The notes beneath the pieces were generated by a model, which saw only the letters and a program-made list of their open reading frames with translations, had not been told where the DNA came from and did no database searches. A stretch of 64,000 nucleotides of DNA, from positions 661,967 through 725,966 of the forward strand of contig NC_022444.1 of NCBI RefSeq assembly GCF_000468495.1, in the 5' to 3' direction. The translations under genes and the position numbers were made by a program. Below, piece after piece: positions 25,264 to 32,835 of the stretch. Each line of letters starts with the position of its first letter. Positions within the stretch are counted from its first letter, which is position 1. This stretch comes from Megalodesulfovibrio gigas DSM 1382 = ATCC 19364 (GTDB lineage Bacteria; Desulfobacterota; Desulfovibrionia; Desulfovibrionales; Desulfovibrionaceae).

Positions 25264-25307
25264 TGATAATCATTGACAACCATCGATAAGTACAATGATT
25301 ATTCTCA
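25264..25307 (-). promoter_or_regulatory. Two Fur-box-like sites controlling the leftward operon
   Basis: TGATAATCATTGACA (25264-25278) matches the 7-1-7 Fur consensus at 12 of 14 arm positions. CAATGATTATTCTCA (25293-25307) matches at about 10 of 14. The surrounding 200 bases are AT-rich against a GC-rich genome and contain no other gene. The sites lie 110-155 bases before the first start of the 12-gene operon. Repression by Fur when iron is plentiful is inferred. Confidence 0.75.
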
Positions 25308-25352
25308 TCACCGAATTCATGGCACCATCTGGCGGGTTTTACATTTCCTTAC

Positions 25353-27485
25353 TCAATAAACTTTTTTCTGCATCAACCGTGCGGAGTTGAGCAACACGGC
25401 AGACGTGTGCCCGATGTGCAACAGGCCTGCGGCCACCGGTCCCAGCACGCCGAGCGCCCCGGCCAGGCCGCCCAGGATGTTGCTGCCCGTGGCGATCCAG
25501 AAATTTTCATGGATGATGCGGATGGTGCGGCGCGAAAGCTGGTGCGCCTTCATCACGCCTTCCAGATCCTCGCCCAGCAGCGCGATATCCGCCGCTTCCA
25601 GGGCCGCCTCGTTGCCGTGGGATCCCAGGGCCACGCCCACTTCCGCCTCCACCATGGCCAGGGCGTCGTTCACGCCGTCGCCCACCATGGCCGGCCGTTT
25701 GCCCTGGCCGCGCAAATCCACCATCAGCCGGGCCTTGTCCTCGGGCAGGGCCGAAACCAGCACGTTGGGGATGCGCAGATCCCGCGCCAGGGCCTGGGCA
25801 GTCAGGGCCTCGTCCCCGGTGACCAGATGCACGTCCACACCGCTGCCCCGGAAGTACTCCACCACTGCGCCGGCATCCGCGCGCACGGGGTTGGCCACGC
25901 CGAACAGCCCCCGCACCTCGCCCTGGCTGGCCAGGAACAGCACGGTCAGGCCGTCCGCCTGCATGGCGCTCACTCGCAAATCGCCCTGCGGGAAGGGGAC
26001 CTCGAAGCGCTGCAGCAGTTTGTAGTTGCCCACCAGCACGTCCCGGCCGTCCACCACGGCATGCACGCCCTGCCCCAGAAAGTATTCGCAGCGTTCGTGC
26101 CCCTGCGGGGTCAGCCCCAGGGCCGCGCCGTGATCCTTGATGGCCTCGGCCAGGGGATGATGATTGTGCGCCTCGGCGGAAAGCGCCAACTGCAGCACCT
26201 CGGCTTCACCCAGGCCGTTCATGGTGTGGATGGCGGCCAGATGCGGCAGGGCGCCGGTGAGGGTGCCGGTCTTGTCCAGACACACGGTGTCCACCCCGGC
26301 AAAGCGTTCCAGGGGACGGCCGCCCTTGAAGATGATCCGCTCCCGCGCCCCGCCGGCAATGGCGGCATTGATGGCCGAGGACGCCGCCAGGGACGTGGCG
26401 CACGGGCAGGCCATCACCAGCAGCACGGTGAACGCCCGCCACAGGCTCTGCGTGAAGACCAGCGTGCCCACGGTGACCAGAAAACCAATGTTGATGGTCC
26501 GCCGGGCCAGGGTGTCGGCCATATGTTCGATGTCCGAGCGGTGGGAAAGGCCGGCCTCCACCTTGTCGAAAATGCGCGCCAGATACGTCTCTTCCCCCAC
26601 GCAGCGGGCTTCCACGTGAATCACCCCGCGCCGCACCACGCTGCCGGCGTACACCGACGCGCCCACGCCGCAGGCCTCCAGCTCGGAACGACCGGTCATG
26701 GAGGAGCTGTCCACCAGCGCCTCGCCGGAAATCACCACGCCATCCGCCGGAATGCGTTCCCCGGCGTGCAGGGCCAGCACGTCACCGGGCTGCAGGTCTG
26801 CTGTGGGCGTCTCCACTTCCACCCCGTCACGCAACACGAAGGTGTGGTGGGCGGTTTCCTTGAGCATGGCCTTGATGCTGCGCCGGGAGCGCCGGGCCAT
26901 GTGGGCCGTGAGCAGGTCCGAGCCGGTGTTGATCCACAACACTTCCAGCGCCGTGGAGACCTCCCCTGCCCCGGCTGCCGCCAGAATGGCCCCGCCCAGA
27001 AAGGATTCCAGGCTGACCTTGCCCCGCCGGACATCCTTCGCCATGCTTTTAAGGAGCGGCAGTACCCCGAAGAGCACTGCCGCCCCCACTGGAGACACCA
27101 GCCCCGGCGCCGCCGCCGAGAGCAACACCTTGCGACCCAGCATCCACAAGCCGGCGGCGGTCAGCACCCCGAAGCGCACCGCATGGGGCCGGAGCGACGG
27201 CTCCTCGATGCGTCGTGCGGGGCAGGCGCAGTGTCCCAGAGTCTGTGGCTCCCGGCATTGCGCCGGGTCCATGGCGAGCAGTGCGGCAAGAATGGCGGCG
27301 GTGGTCAGCTGGCTGGCGTCGAACACCACCACCAGACTTCGGCAGGCGGGGTTGCTGCGCGCATACGTCACCCCGGCCAGCCCTTCCACCAGCGTCTGCG
27401 CGGTCCGCAGGCGCTCGCCGCCATGCACGCATCTGATCCGCACCCGGCCGGGCACGGTGTGCACCATGGAGAACAATCGGCTCAT
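25353..27485 (-). CDS. P1B-type metal ATPase with CPC motif and altered actuator motif
   Basis: The 710-residue protein has N-terminal VHTVPGRVRIR (8-18), a Cys/His linker GHCACP (84-89), the membrane motif ACPCATS (CPC 360-362), DKTGTLT (D404), a HHP motif in the N domain and GDGVNDA. It resembles the CtpC-like group of P1B ATPases. The conserved actuator TGE reads TGR (264-266), so the glutamate that drives E2P dephosphorylation is missing. The codon is CGT in ATGACCGGTCGTTCC. This could mean a slow, regulatory or inactive pump. It is translationally coupled (ATGA) to the HD-GYP gene, with GAGGAGG before its start. Metal specificity is unknown. Confidence 0.85.
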   Translation of the reverse strand: MSRLFSMVHTVPGRVRIRCVHGGERLRTAQTLVEGLAGVTYARSNPACRSLVVVFDASQLTTAAILAALLAMDPAQCREPQTLGHCACPARRIEEPSLRPHAVRFGVLTAAGLWMLGRKVLLSAAAPGLVSPVGAAVLFGVLPLLKSMAKDVRRGKVSLESFLGGAILAAAGAGEVSTALEVLWINTGSDLLTAHMARRSRRSIKAMLKETAHHTFVLRDGVEVETPTADLQPGDVLALHAGERIPADGVVISGEALVDSSSMTGRSELEACGVGASVYAGSVVRRGVIHVEARCVGEETYLARIFDKVEAGLSHRSDIEHMADTLARRTINIGFLVTVGTLVFTQSLWRAFTVLLVMACPCATSLAASSAINAAIAGGARERIIFKGGRPLERFAGVDTVCLDKTGTLTGALPHLAAIHTMNGLGEAEVLQLALSAEAHNHHPLAEAIKDHGAALGLTPQGHERCEYFLGQGVHAVVDGRDVLVGNYKLLQRFEVPFPQGDLRVSAMQADGLTVLFLASQGEVRGLFGVANPVRADAGAVVEYFRGSGVDVHLVTGDEALTAQALARDLRIPNVLVSALPEDKARLMVDLRGQGKRPAMVGDGVNDALAMVEAEVGVALGSHGNEAALEAADIALLGEDLEGVMKAHQLSRRTIRIIHENFWIATGSNILGGLAGALGVLGPVAAGLLHIGHTSAVLLNSARLMQKKVY

Positions 27486-28222
27486 GCTGCCTCCTCGGCA
27501 TGTCCATTCCGCTCATCGCGGCAGGAGTGCCGGTGAGCAAGATGACGAAAGAAATCCGCATCGTCCCGGCGCGGCATCTGCCGCTTGAACACGCTGACGA
27601 TGTTGTGAAAACTCAAGGCAATGTCTGGGTCGAACTGCCTGCCGGACTGCCGGTGCACCTCCTGGGCAGCCTCCAGCAGCGAGACGCCGCGGCGGTACGG
27701 CCGGTCCTGCATCATGGCCGAGACGCAATCCGCCACGGCCAGCACGCGCGCGCCGCAGGGAATCTCGTCCCCGGCCAGCCCGCAAGGATACCCGTGGCCG
27801 TCGAAGCGTTCGTGATGATGCAGAATCATGGCCGCAATCCCCTGCTCGTCGTTCAAGGCCTTGACCGGCGCCACGATGTGCGCCCCCACTTCGGGATGAC
27901 GCTTCATCACCTCCCATTCCTCCGGGGAGAGTGGCCCTTCTTTCAGCAAAATATGGTCGGGCACGGCAATTTTTCCCAAATCGTGCAGGTGCCCGGCAAT
28001 GTGGATGGCGCTGGCGGCCTCGCGGGACACGCCGTGATCCAGCGCCAGGGCGTAGGCCAGCGCGGCCACCTGCTCCGAATGACACCGGGTGTGATGATCC
28101 TTGGCGTCAATGGCGCAGCCCAGCGCCTCGGCAAACTGGTGGATGGAGGAGCAGGTGCATTTGCAGGGCGGGGAGGCCGTGTCTCCCACATCCAGCAAGT
28201 ACCAGGACTTATCATATAGCAT
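27482..28222 (-). CDS. HD-GYP domain c-di-GMP phosphodiesterase
   Basis: The 246-residue protein has an HD-GYP domain with HDLGK (80-84), HHHERFDGHGYP (about 135-146) and ADCVSAMMQDRPYR, keeping the metal-binding residues and the GYP motif. It should hydrolyse c-di-GMP. The short N-terminus contains Cys20, Cys22 and Cys24 (PCKCTC), possibly a metal or redox sensor. I chose the Met behind AAGGA. A longer frame starts 111 bases earlier. Its stop overlaps the P1B ATPase start by 4 bases, an unusual pairing of c-di-GMP turnover with a metal pump. Confidence 0.85.
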   Translation of the reverse strand: MLYDKSWYLLDVGDTASPPCKCTCSSIHQFAEALGCAIDAKDHHTRCHSEQVAALAYALALDHGVSREAASAIHIAGHLHDLGKIAVPDHILLKEGPLSPEEWEVMKRHPEVGAHIVAPVKALNDEQGIAAMILHHHERFDGHGYPCGLAGDEIPCGARVLAVADCVSAMMQDRPYRRGVSLLEAAQEVHRQSGRQFDPDIALSFHNIVSVFKRQMPRRDDADFFRHLAHRHSCRDERNGHAEEAA

Positions 28223-28334
28223 GCAAATTCCTTGGGCTGCGGACACCTGCTCGGACCATGCATATTCCACTGCAGGATGGCTGGAACGCCCCTCCCGAAA
28301 ATACCGCGAAGGGCGCTCCAGCAGGCTCGACAAC

Positions 28335-29159
28335 TTATTTCATTTCAAACGCTTTGACCCAGATCACGGCGTCCTGGGACAATTCCTTGCCCTGGTATTC
28401 CTTCTCAGGACCAGCCCCAAGGGCGCACACGCCCCACCAACCGGCCTTGGCCAGCCCGATGGTGAACTCGCCCTGGGCATTGGCGTTGGCGCCCATGGTC
28501 GTCATGCAGTCGTTGGGGGCCTTCACGGCAGCCTTTTCCTTGAAGGCATTGGCCTTCATGTCCGGCTCGTGGTTCAGATATTCCACTTCCAGCTCGGCGT
28601 TTTCCACGGGCTTGCCGCCGGAAAGCACCTGGCCGCGAAACACGCCGCCAGCCCAGTTGGCATACGGCTTGTCAAAGGGGACGATTTCCACCGGCAACCC
28701 CGCGGGAGCCGCCCAGTTGCCGGGCACGCCGCCCACGTTGACCACCAGCTTGGTGATCTGCTGGATGTAGGCGTCTTCTTCCTTCTCCAGGTACGGGGAC
28801 GGCACGAGCACGAACACGTAGTCGCCCATGGAGCGAACCACCGTCTTGGGCAGCACGGCTTCATACGCCACCGCGGCGTTGCTGTGGCCCTTCCACTTGA
28901 TTTCCTTGAGGTACTGCTTCAGGTCCACCTTCTTGGGCTCGCCTTCGGAACCGCGCTGCTGCAGCACGTAGAATTCCTGCACCGGACCCATGTCCATGGT
29001 GTGGCCGGCATCGAAGGGGTGCGTGAAAACGATCTTCAGCACCATCTCGCCGCCCTCGCTCAGGGCGATTTCAGGGGTGTACATCATCTGGAAATGGGCC
29101 TGAGCCGTGGCAGGAATGGCAAGGGCCATCACGAGAGCCAGCATCATTCGACGCAACAT
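28335..29159 (-). CDS. Periplasmic DUF4198 (NikK-like) metal-associated protein
   Basis: The 274-residue protein has a signal peptide (1-21, cleavage after AQA) leaving an N-terminal HFQMMYTP. This matches the exported DUF4198 family, in which the mature N-terminal His takes part in metal binding in NikK-type proteins. The C-terminal half contains a carboxypeptidase-regulatory-like beta domain (GGVFRGQVLSGGKPVENAE). It likely binds a transition metal in the periplasm. It lies 54 bases after a NikL-like gene and 112 bases before the HD-GYP gene, in a likely iron-regulated transcript. In this context iron rather than nickel is suspected. Confidence 0.8.
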   Translation of the reverse strand: MLRRMMLALVMALAIPATAQAHFQMMYTPEIALSEGGEMVLKIVFTHPFDAGHTMDMGPVQEFYVLQQRGSEGEPKKVDLKQYLKEIKWKGHSNAAVAYEAVLPKTVVRSMGDYVFVLVPSPYLEKEEDAYIQQITKLVVNVGGVPGNWAAPAGLPVEIVPFDKPYANWAGGVFRGQVLSGGKPVENAELEVEYLNHEPDMKANAFKEKAAVKAPNDCMTTMGANANAQGEFTIGLAKAGWWGVCALGAGPEKEYQGKELSQDAVIWVKAFEMK

Positions 29160-29213
29160 GCATCCTCCTCGATTTTGACTGTGAATTTCTTTCTCAATAA
29201 CTTCGCAAAAAAA

Positions 29214-29528
29214 TTATTTGATGTCCGAGCTCTTGATGACGATGGCATGGCCTTCGCCCGCCTCAAAGGCCACGGTGAAGTCGCCCGCGGGCTTCTTGAA
29301 GGTGAACTCGCTCACTTCGCTCATCTTACCTTCTTCCAGCACCGCGCCGGAGGCGTCCTTCACCACCATTTTCACGCCCGAGGCCGAGGAGCCGTCGGAG
29401 AAGCCGCCCTCGCACATGACCGTACCGTCGCCATTGTCAAAGCACGAGCACAGCGGGGTGTGGGCAAAGGCCAGGGACGCCGAACACAACAACGCAACAC
29501 AGAACAGCATGGACAACATGACCCGCAT
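29214..29528 (-). CDS. Small exported NikL-like protein
   Basis: The 104-residue protein has a signal peptide (1-21, ending LAFA) leaving a mature N-terminus HTPLCSCFDNGDGT. A motif CEGGFSDGSSASGV and a small beta-sandwich of the carboxypeptidase-regulatory type follow. His22, Cys26, Cys28 and Cys38 could form a metal site. NikL-type proteins pair with NikK-type proteins in metal uptake systems, and the pairing is repeated here. The ATG is behind GGAGG. The gene is first in a leftward transcript whose promoter region holds Fur-like boxes. Confidence 0.75.
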   Translation of the reverse strand: MRVMLSMLFCVALLCSASLAFAHTPLCSCFDNGDGTVMCEGGFSDGSSASGVKMVVKDASGAVLEEGKMSEVSEFTFKKPAGDFTVAFEAGEGHAIVIKSSDIK

Positions 29529-29672
29529 GGGTTCCCTCCTTGAGGTCTCAATGCGCTGCGCCCCGAAGCTCCCCGGGACGCGGCCGCGACGATGGATCGA
29601 TTGGACGGCGCAACACCGCCGCCCTGCTCCGCACGCTGCCACCACGACGGCGTGAGGGGTTTCTACCGATAT

Positions 29673-29687
29673 TGAATTTCATTGTCA
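29673..29687 (-). promoter_or_regulatory. Fur-box-like site, leftward side
   Basis: TGAATTTCATTGTCA keeps about 10 of 14 positions of the 7-1-7 Fur consensus. It lies in the 296-base divergent region between the NikL-like gene and feoA, which is markedly AT-rich compared with its surroundings. Confidence 0.5.
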
Positions 29688-29760
29688 AACAAAAGTCACA
29701 CCGCAGCTCTCCGACAACACGACAGGGGCGGCAATCAACATTGCCCGCCCCCGTTGACTG

Positions 29761-29775
29761 CGATAATTAATTTCA
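29761..29775 (+). promoter_or_regulatory. Fur-box-like site upstream of feoA
   Basis: CGATAATTAATTTCA matches the 7-1-7 Fur consensus at about 11 of 14 positions. It is centred some 57 bases before the feoA start, where it would cover a core promoter. Control of feoA by Fur is well established in other bacteria. Confidence 0.6.
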
Positions 29776-29824
29776 ATATCATTGTTTCGTCAACCATATC
29801 TTTCTGACTTTTTTGGAGGCCATC

Positions 29825-30154
29825 ATGTTTGGGAAGCGATTTGGAAGACGGCGGCACGGACACGAGCACGCCGCAGGACAGCCCTGCGACTGCGCCGATG
29901 CCGCCGCGCCCGGCCTCACCCTGCGCCACGCGCCCCACGGCTGCTGCTGCCGGGTGCGCCGGCATCGCGCCTGCGGCGCTGTGCGGCAACGGCTGCTGGA
30001 CCTGGGCTTTTTGCCCGGTGCGGAAGTGGAGGTGGTGCGGGTGGCCACGCTGGGGGATCCCATCGAGGTCCGCATCGGCGGGTATTTTGTGGCGCTTCGC
30101 AAAGAGGAAGCCGACCGCATCGACGTGGAACTGCCCCTGCCGGCCATGGGCTGA
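29825..30154 (+). CDS. feoA: FeoA-family protein with Cys/His-rich N-terminus
   Basis: The 109-residue protein has the FeoA SH3-like core at residues 45-105 ([36 protein letters not shown]). FeoA supports Fe(II) transport by FeoB. The first 45 residues are unusual: three His in HGHEH, then CDC and a CCC cluster, giving six Cys and six His before residue 51. This could be an extra metal-binding tail. TTTTGGAGG precedes the ATG. The matching feoB lies 10 kb away in the long operon, so the two would be coordinated through Fur rather than co-transcription. Confidence 0.88.
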   Translation: MFGKRFGRRRHGHEHAAGQPCDCADAAAPGLTLRHAPHGCCCRVRRHRACGAVRQRLLDLGFLPGAEVEVVRVATLGDPIEVRIGGYFVALRKEEADRIDVELPLPAMG

Positions 30155-30169
30155 GGCAGCATGCCGGAG

Positions 30170-30376
30170 CTAGAGCATTTTAATTTTGAAAAAGGACATT
30201 GCGAGAGGGGGAACCTTTTGCAAAAGGTTCTCCCCTCTCGCGCTCTCCCCTTCCAAAACCTTGATAGTTCTTTGTAATTATACCAAAAAAAGTCTTTGGA
30301 CAGGGGGTTCGGGGGAAGCACCTTTCTTCAGAAAGGTTTTCCCCCGAGAGCTCCTTTCAAAGATACCTTGCCCTAT
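30170..30376 (+). repeat. Dispersed double-hairpin repeat, full copy B
   Basis: This is the same orientation and order as the copy at 5.4 kb, starting AGAGCATTTTAATTTTG and ending GATACCTTGCCCTAT. The first hairpin is a clean GGGGAACCTTTT-GC-AAAAGGTTCTCCCC-type stem, and the second carries CGGGGGAA arms. It separates the convergent feoA and FmdE genes and slightly overlaps the end of the latter. Confidence 0.8.
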
Positions 30377-30984
30377 ATCTTCTGCTCCCGCGCGTTGAAG
30401 CAGGGGATGCACAGCGTCTGCCCGCCAAAGCGCCGGGTGCGCGATTCCATGGTCTGTTCCCCGCAGGCGGCGCAGACCAAGCTCGCCAGGATGGCGGCCG
30501 GCCGCGGCAGCCCGTCTTCCAAAGACTGGACCGCGAACAGTTCTTCCAGCGGCAGGGTCATGAGACGATCCTGGAGCTGTGCGCGCAGGGCGGCCGCCGC
30601 GGCCTCGTCCTCGGCCGTGGCCTGGCCGGCGCGGATGGCCCGCTGGCGCGGGGCCAGGGCTGCGTCGATATCCTGCCGGGCCTCGGGCCGCAACAGCAGC
30701 CGCACGCCTGCGCCGGTGCGGCGGTCGAAGAACGAAAACGCCATCTTGCCGTAATCGCGATGGATCATGTTCCCCTTGCCCACGGTGCAGTCGGTGAGGA
30801 ACTGGATGGCATCCACCCCGCACATGTCTGTTTCCGTCACGCAGACCAACACTGCGTCCCCGTCCTGATTCAGGCGCGCCTGGGCATATTCCGCGGCGCG
30901 GATGCCGATGCTCAGCCCCGGGCAGCTGTGCCCGTGAAACGCGATGCATTGCTCAATGAGTTCCTGAGGAATGGAACACGACAT
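30373..30984 (-). CDS. FmdE-family protein
   Basis: The 203-residue protein has the FmdE signature FHGHSCPGLSIG (16-27) and ETDMCGVDAIQ, with conserved His/Cys that bind a metal. It also has a C-terminal zinc-ribbon-like pair, CAACG and CIPC. FmdE-family proteins accompany formylmethanofuran dehydrogenase or metal (often Mo/W) transport genes, and their reaction is not established. It starts 27 bases after the ABC ATPase gene on the same strand, so it is probably the last gene of that transport operon. Confidence 0.82.
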   Translation of the reverse strand: MSCSIPQELIEQCIAFHGHSCPGLSIGIRAAEYAQARLNQDGDAVLVCVTETDMCGVDAIQFLTDCTVGKGNMIHRDYGKMAFSFFDRRTGAGVRLLLRPEARQDIDAALAPRQRAIRAGQATAEDEAAAAALRAQLQDRLMTLPLEELFAVQSLEDGLPRPAAILASLVCAACGEQTMESRTRRFGGQTLCIPCFNAREQKI

Positions 30985-31011
30985 ACCGACCTCCTGACAG
31001 CTTGCTGCATG

Positions 31012-31767
31012 TCACAGGCAGGGCGCCACCATTGGCACCCCGCCCACTTGTTGAATGATCACAGGCACGCCGTACACGGCCTCCACCACGTCCGCGGTGA
31101 TGTCCCGGACGCCGAGCACGGCCAGCACCCGGCCGCCTTTGAGGAATACGGCCTTGTCCGCAAAACGCAGGGCGGCGTTGAGATCGTGCATGGTCAGCAC
31201 GGCCGCCACCTGGTGTTCGTCCACCACGCCGCGCACCAGGCGCATGATTTCCAACTGATTCTTGAGGTCCAGGGAGCTGGTGGGCTCGTCCAGCAGCAGC
31301 AGCCGCGGCTCCTGCACCAGGGCCCGGGCCACGCAGACCTGCTGCAGCTCCCCGCCGCTCAGGGTGTCGATGTGCCGCAGGGCCATGCCGCCCAGACGCA
31401 GGCGGGTCAGCACCTCCTCCACCAACTGCACGTCCCGCGGTCCGGCCTTCCAGCGCAGATGCGGCAGCCGGCCCAGAAGCACGGCGTCGAACACCGTCAG
31501 CCGCGCCGCATCCGAGCGCTGGGCCACATAGCCCACGCGGCGGGCCACCTCTGCGGCCGACATGCGCAGCACGTTGCCATCCTCCACCAGCACGGCCCCG
31601 GCATCGGGCCTGTGCATGGCGTTGATGCACTTGAGCAACGTGGTCTTGCCCGCGCCGTTGGGGCCAAGGATGGCCACCAGTTCCCCCGGATCTGCATGGA
31701 AGGAGACCTCCTGCAGCACGGGACGTTTTGCATAGGAAAACGAGACGGCATCCGCCTGTACGATCAT
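31012..31767 (-). CDS. FecE-type ABC transporter ATPase
   Basis: The 251-residue protein has Walker A GPNGAGKTT, signature LSGGELQQ, Walker B LLLLDEPTS and H-loop TMHD. It energises a siderophore/haem/cobalamin-type importer. The ATG overlaps the permease stop (ATGA) and follows GGAGG. With the FecB- and FecD-type genes upstream it forms a complete importer. The metal complex carried cannot be read from sequence, though iron is likely from its neighbourhood. Confidence 0.9.
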   Translation of the reverse strand: MIVQADAVSFSYAKRPVLQEVSFHADPGELVAILGPNGAGKTTLLKCINAMHRPDAGAVLVEDGNVLRMSAAEVARRVGYVAQRSDAARLTVFDAVLLGRLPHLRWKAGPRDVQLVEEVLTRLRLGGMALRHIDTLSGGELQQVCVARALVQEPRLLLLDEPTSSLDLKNQLEIMRLVRGVVDEHQVAAVLTMHDLNAALRFADKAVFLKGGRVLAVLGVRDITADVVEAVYGVPVIIQQVGGVPMVAPCL

Positions 31768-32831
31768 CGCATTCGCCTCCCGAGGATGAGCAGCAAAAAG
31801 GCCGGCGCGCCCAGAAACGCCGTGAGCACGGACACGGGCAGCACATGCGGCGCGAAGAGCAGCCGGGCGGCGGTGTCCGAGGCCAGGAGCAGCAGCCCCC
31901 CGGCCAGGGCCGCCGCCGGCAGCAGGAACCGGTGATCCGCCCCGATGCAACGCCGCACCATGTGCGGCGCCACCAGCCCCACAAAGCCGATGACTCCCAA
32001 CAACGAGATGATCACTGCCGTGGCCAGGGAGGCCGCCAGCATCCCGACCATGCGCACGCGCTCCACGCGGACACCCAGGCCCCGGGCCGTCTCGTCACCG
32101 GCATCGATGGCGTTGTACTGCCAGCTGTGGGCCAGGAAAAAGAGACAGGCCGCGCCGGTCACGCCGGCCATCACGGCGCAATCCCGCCAGGAGGCGCGGG
32201 CGGCGTCGCCAAAGGTCCAGAAGACCATGGCCGCCAGTTGCACATCGTCCGCAAAATACTGCAGCAGCATGGTGCCGGCGGTGAACAGCGCCCCCAGGGC
32301 CACCCCGGTAAGGACCATCACCTCCGGCGAGGCCCCCCGTAACCGCGAAATACCCACGATGACGCCGGCCGCAGCCAGACTGCAGGCAAAGGCCGCGGCG
32401 GTGGTCAGCCAGGGATTGGTGACGGTCACCGCGCCCTTGGAGGTCATCACCCCGCCGCCCAGGAACATCACGGCCAACGCCGCCCCAAAGGCCGCCGCGT
32501 GGGAGATGCCCAGGGTGAAGGGCGAGCCCAGGGGATTGCGCAGGATGGACTGCATGGCCGCGCCAGCCAGGGCCAGCCCGCAGCCGGCAATCAGACACGC
32601 CAGGGCCTGGGGCAGACGGATGTTCCAGACGATGACCTCCACCTGCCGCGGCACTTCCAGCCCCAGCAGGCTGCGCACCACCTGCGACACCGGCACAGAC
32701 GCCGCCCCCACCGCCACGGACACGGCCAGCAACGCCAGCACCGCCAGCAACAGCGCCAGCAAAAAAAACAGCTTCCTGCCGAGATGCCGGCGATACGCCG
32801 CGGCCGCTCCGGTCTGTGCGTCTTCCCTCAT
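31764..32831 (-). CDS. FecCD-type ABC transporter permease
   Basis: The 355-residue protein has about nine or ten membrane helices and the FecCD signatures LAGAAMQSILRNPLGSPFTLG and GLVAPHMVRR. It forms the homodimeric inner-membrane channel for an iron-siderophore or cobalamin-like substrate. The start lies 4 bases after the binding-protein stop, so a single transcript is certain in practice. The ribosome site is weak, as expected for coupled translation. Confidence 0.9.
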   Translation of the reverse strand: MREDAQTGAAAAYRRHLGRKLFFLLALLLAVLALLAVSVAVGAASVPVSQVVRSLLGLEVPRQVEVIVWNIRLPQALACLIAGCGLALAGAAMQSILRNPLGSPFTLGISHAAAFGAALAVMFLGGGVMTSKGAVTVTNPWLTTAAAFACSLAAAGVIVGISRLRGASPEVMVLTGVALGALFTAGTMLLQYFADDVQLAAMVFWTFGDAARASWRDCAVMAGVTGAACLFFLAHSWQYNAIDAGDETARGLGVRVERVRMVGMLAASLATAVIISLLGVIGFVGLVAPHMVRRCIGADHRFLLPAAALAGGLLLLASDTAARLLFAPHVLPVSVLTAFLGAPAFLLLILGRRMR

Positions 32832-32835
32832 CTGG

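Noticed and set aside
25353..27485. Copper exporter assignment for the CPC-containing P1B ATPase
   Set aside because: CPC alone does not define copper. The N-terminal domain has PGRxR instead of CxxC, it resembles CtpC-like pumps, and the context is iron.
29182..29196. TGAATTTCTTTCTCA as a further Fur box before the DUF4198 gene
   Set aside because: Only about 9 of 14 consensus positions, and it lies between two genes that are probably co-transcribed, so I did not list it as a site.
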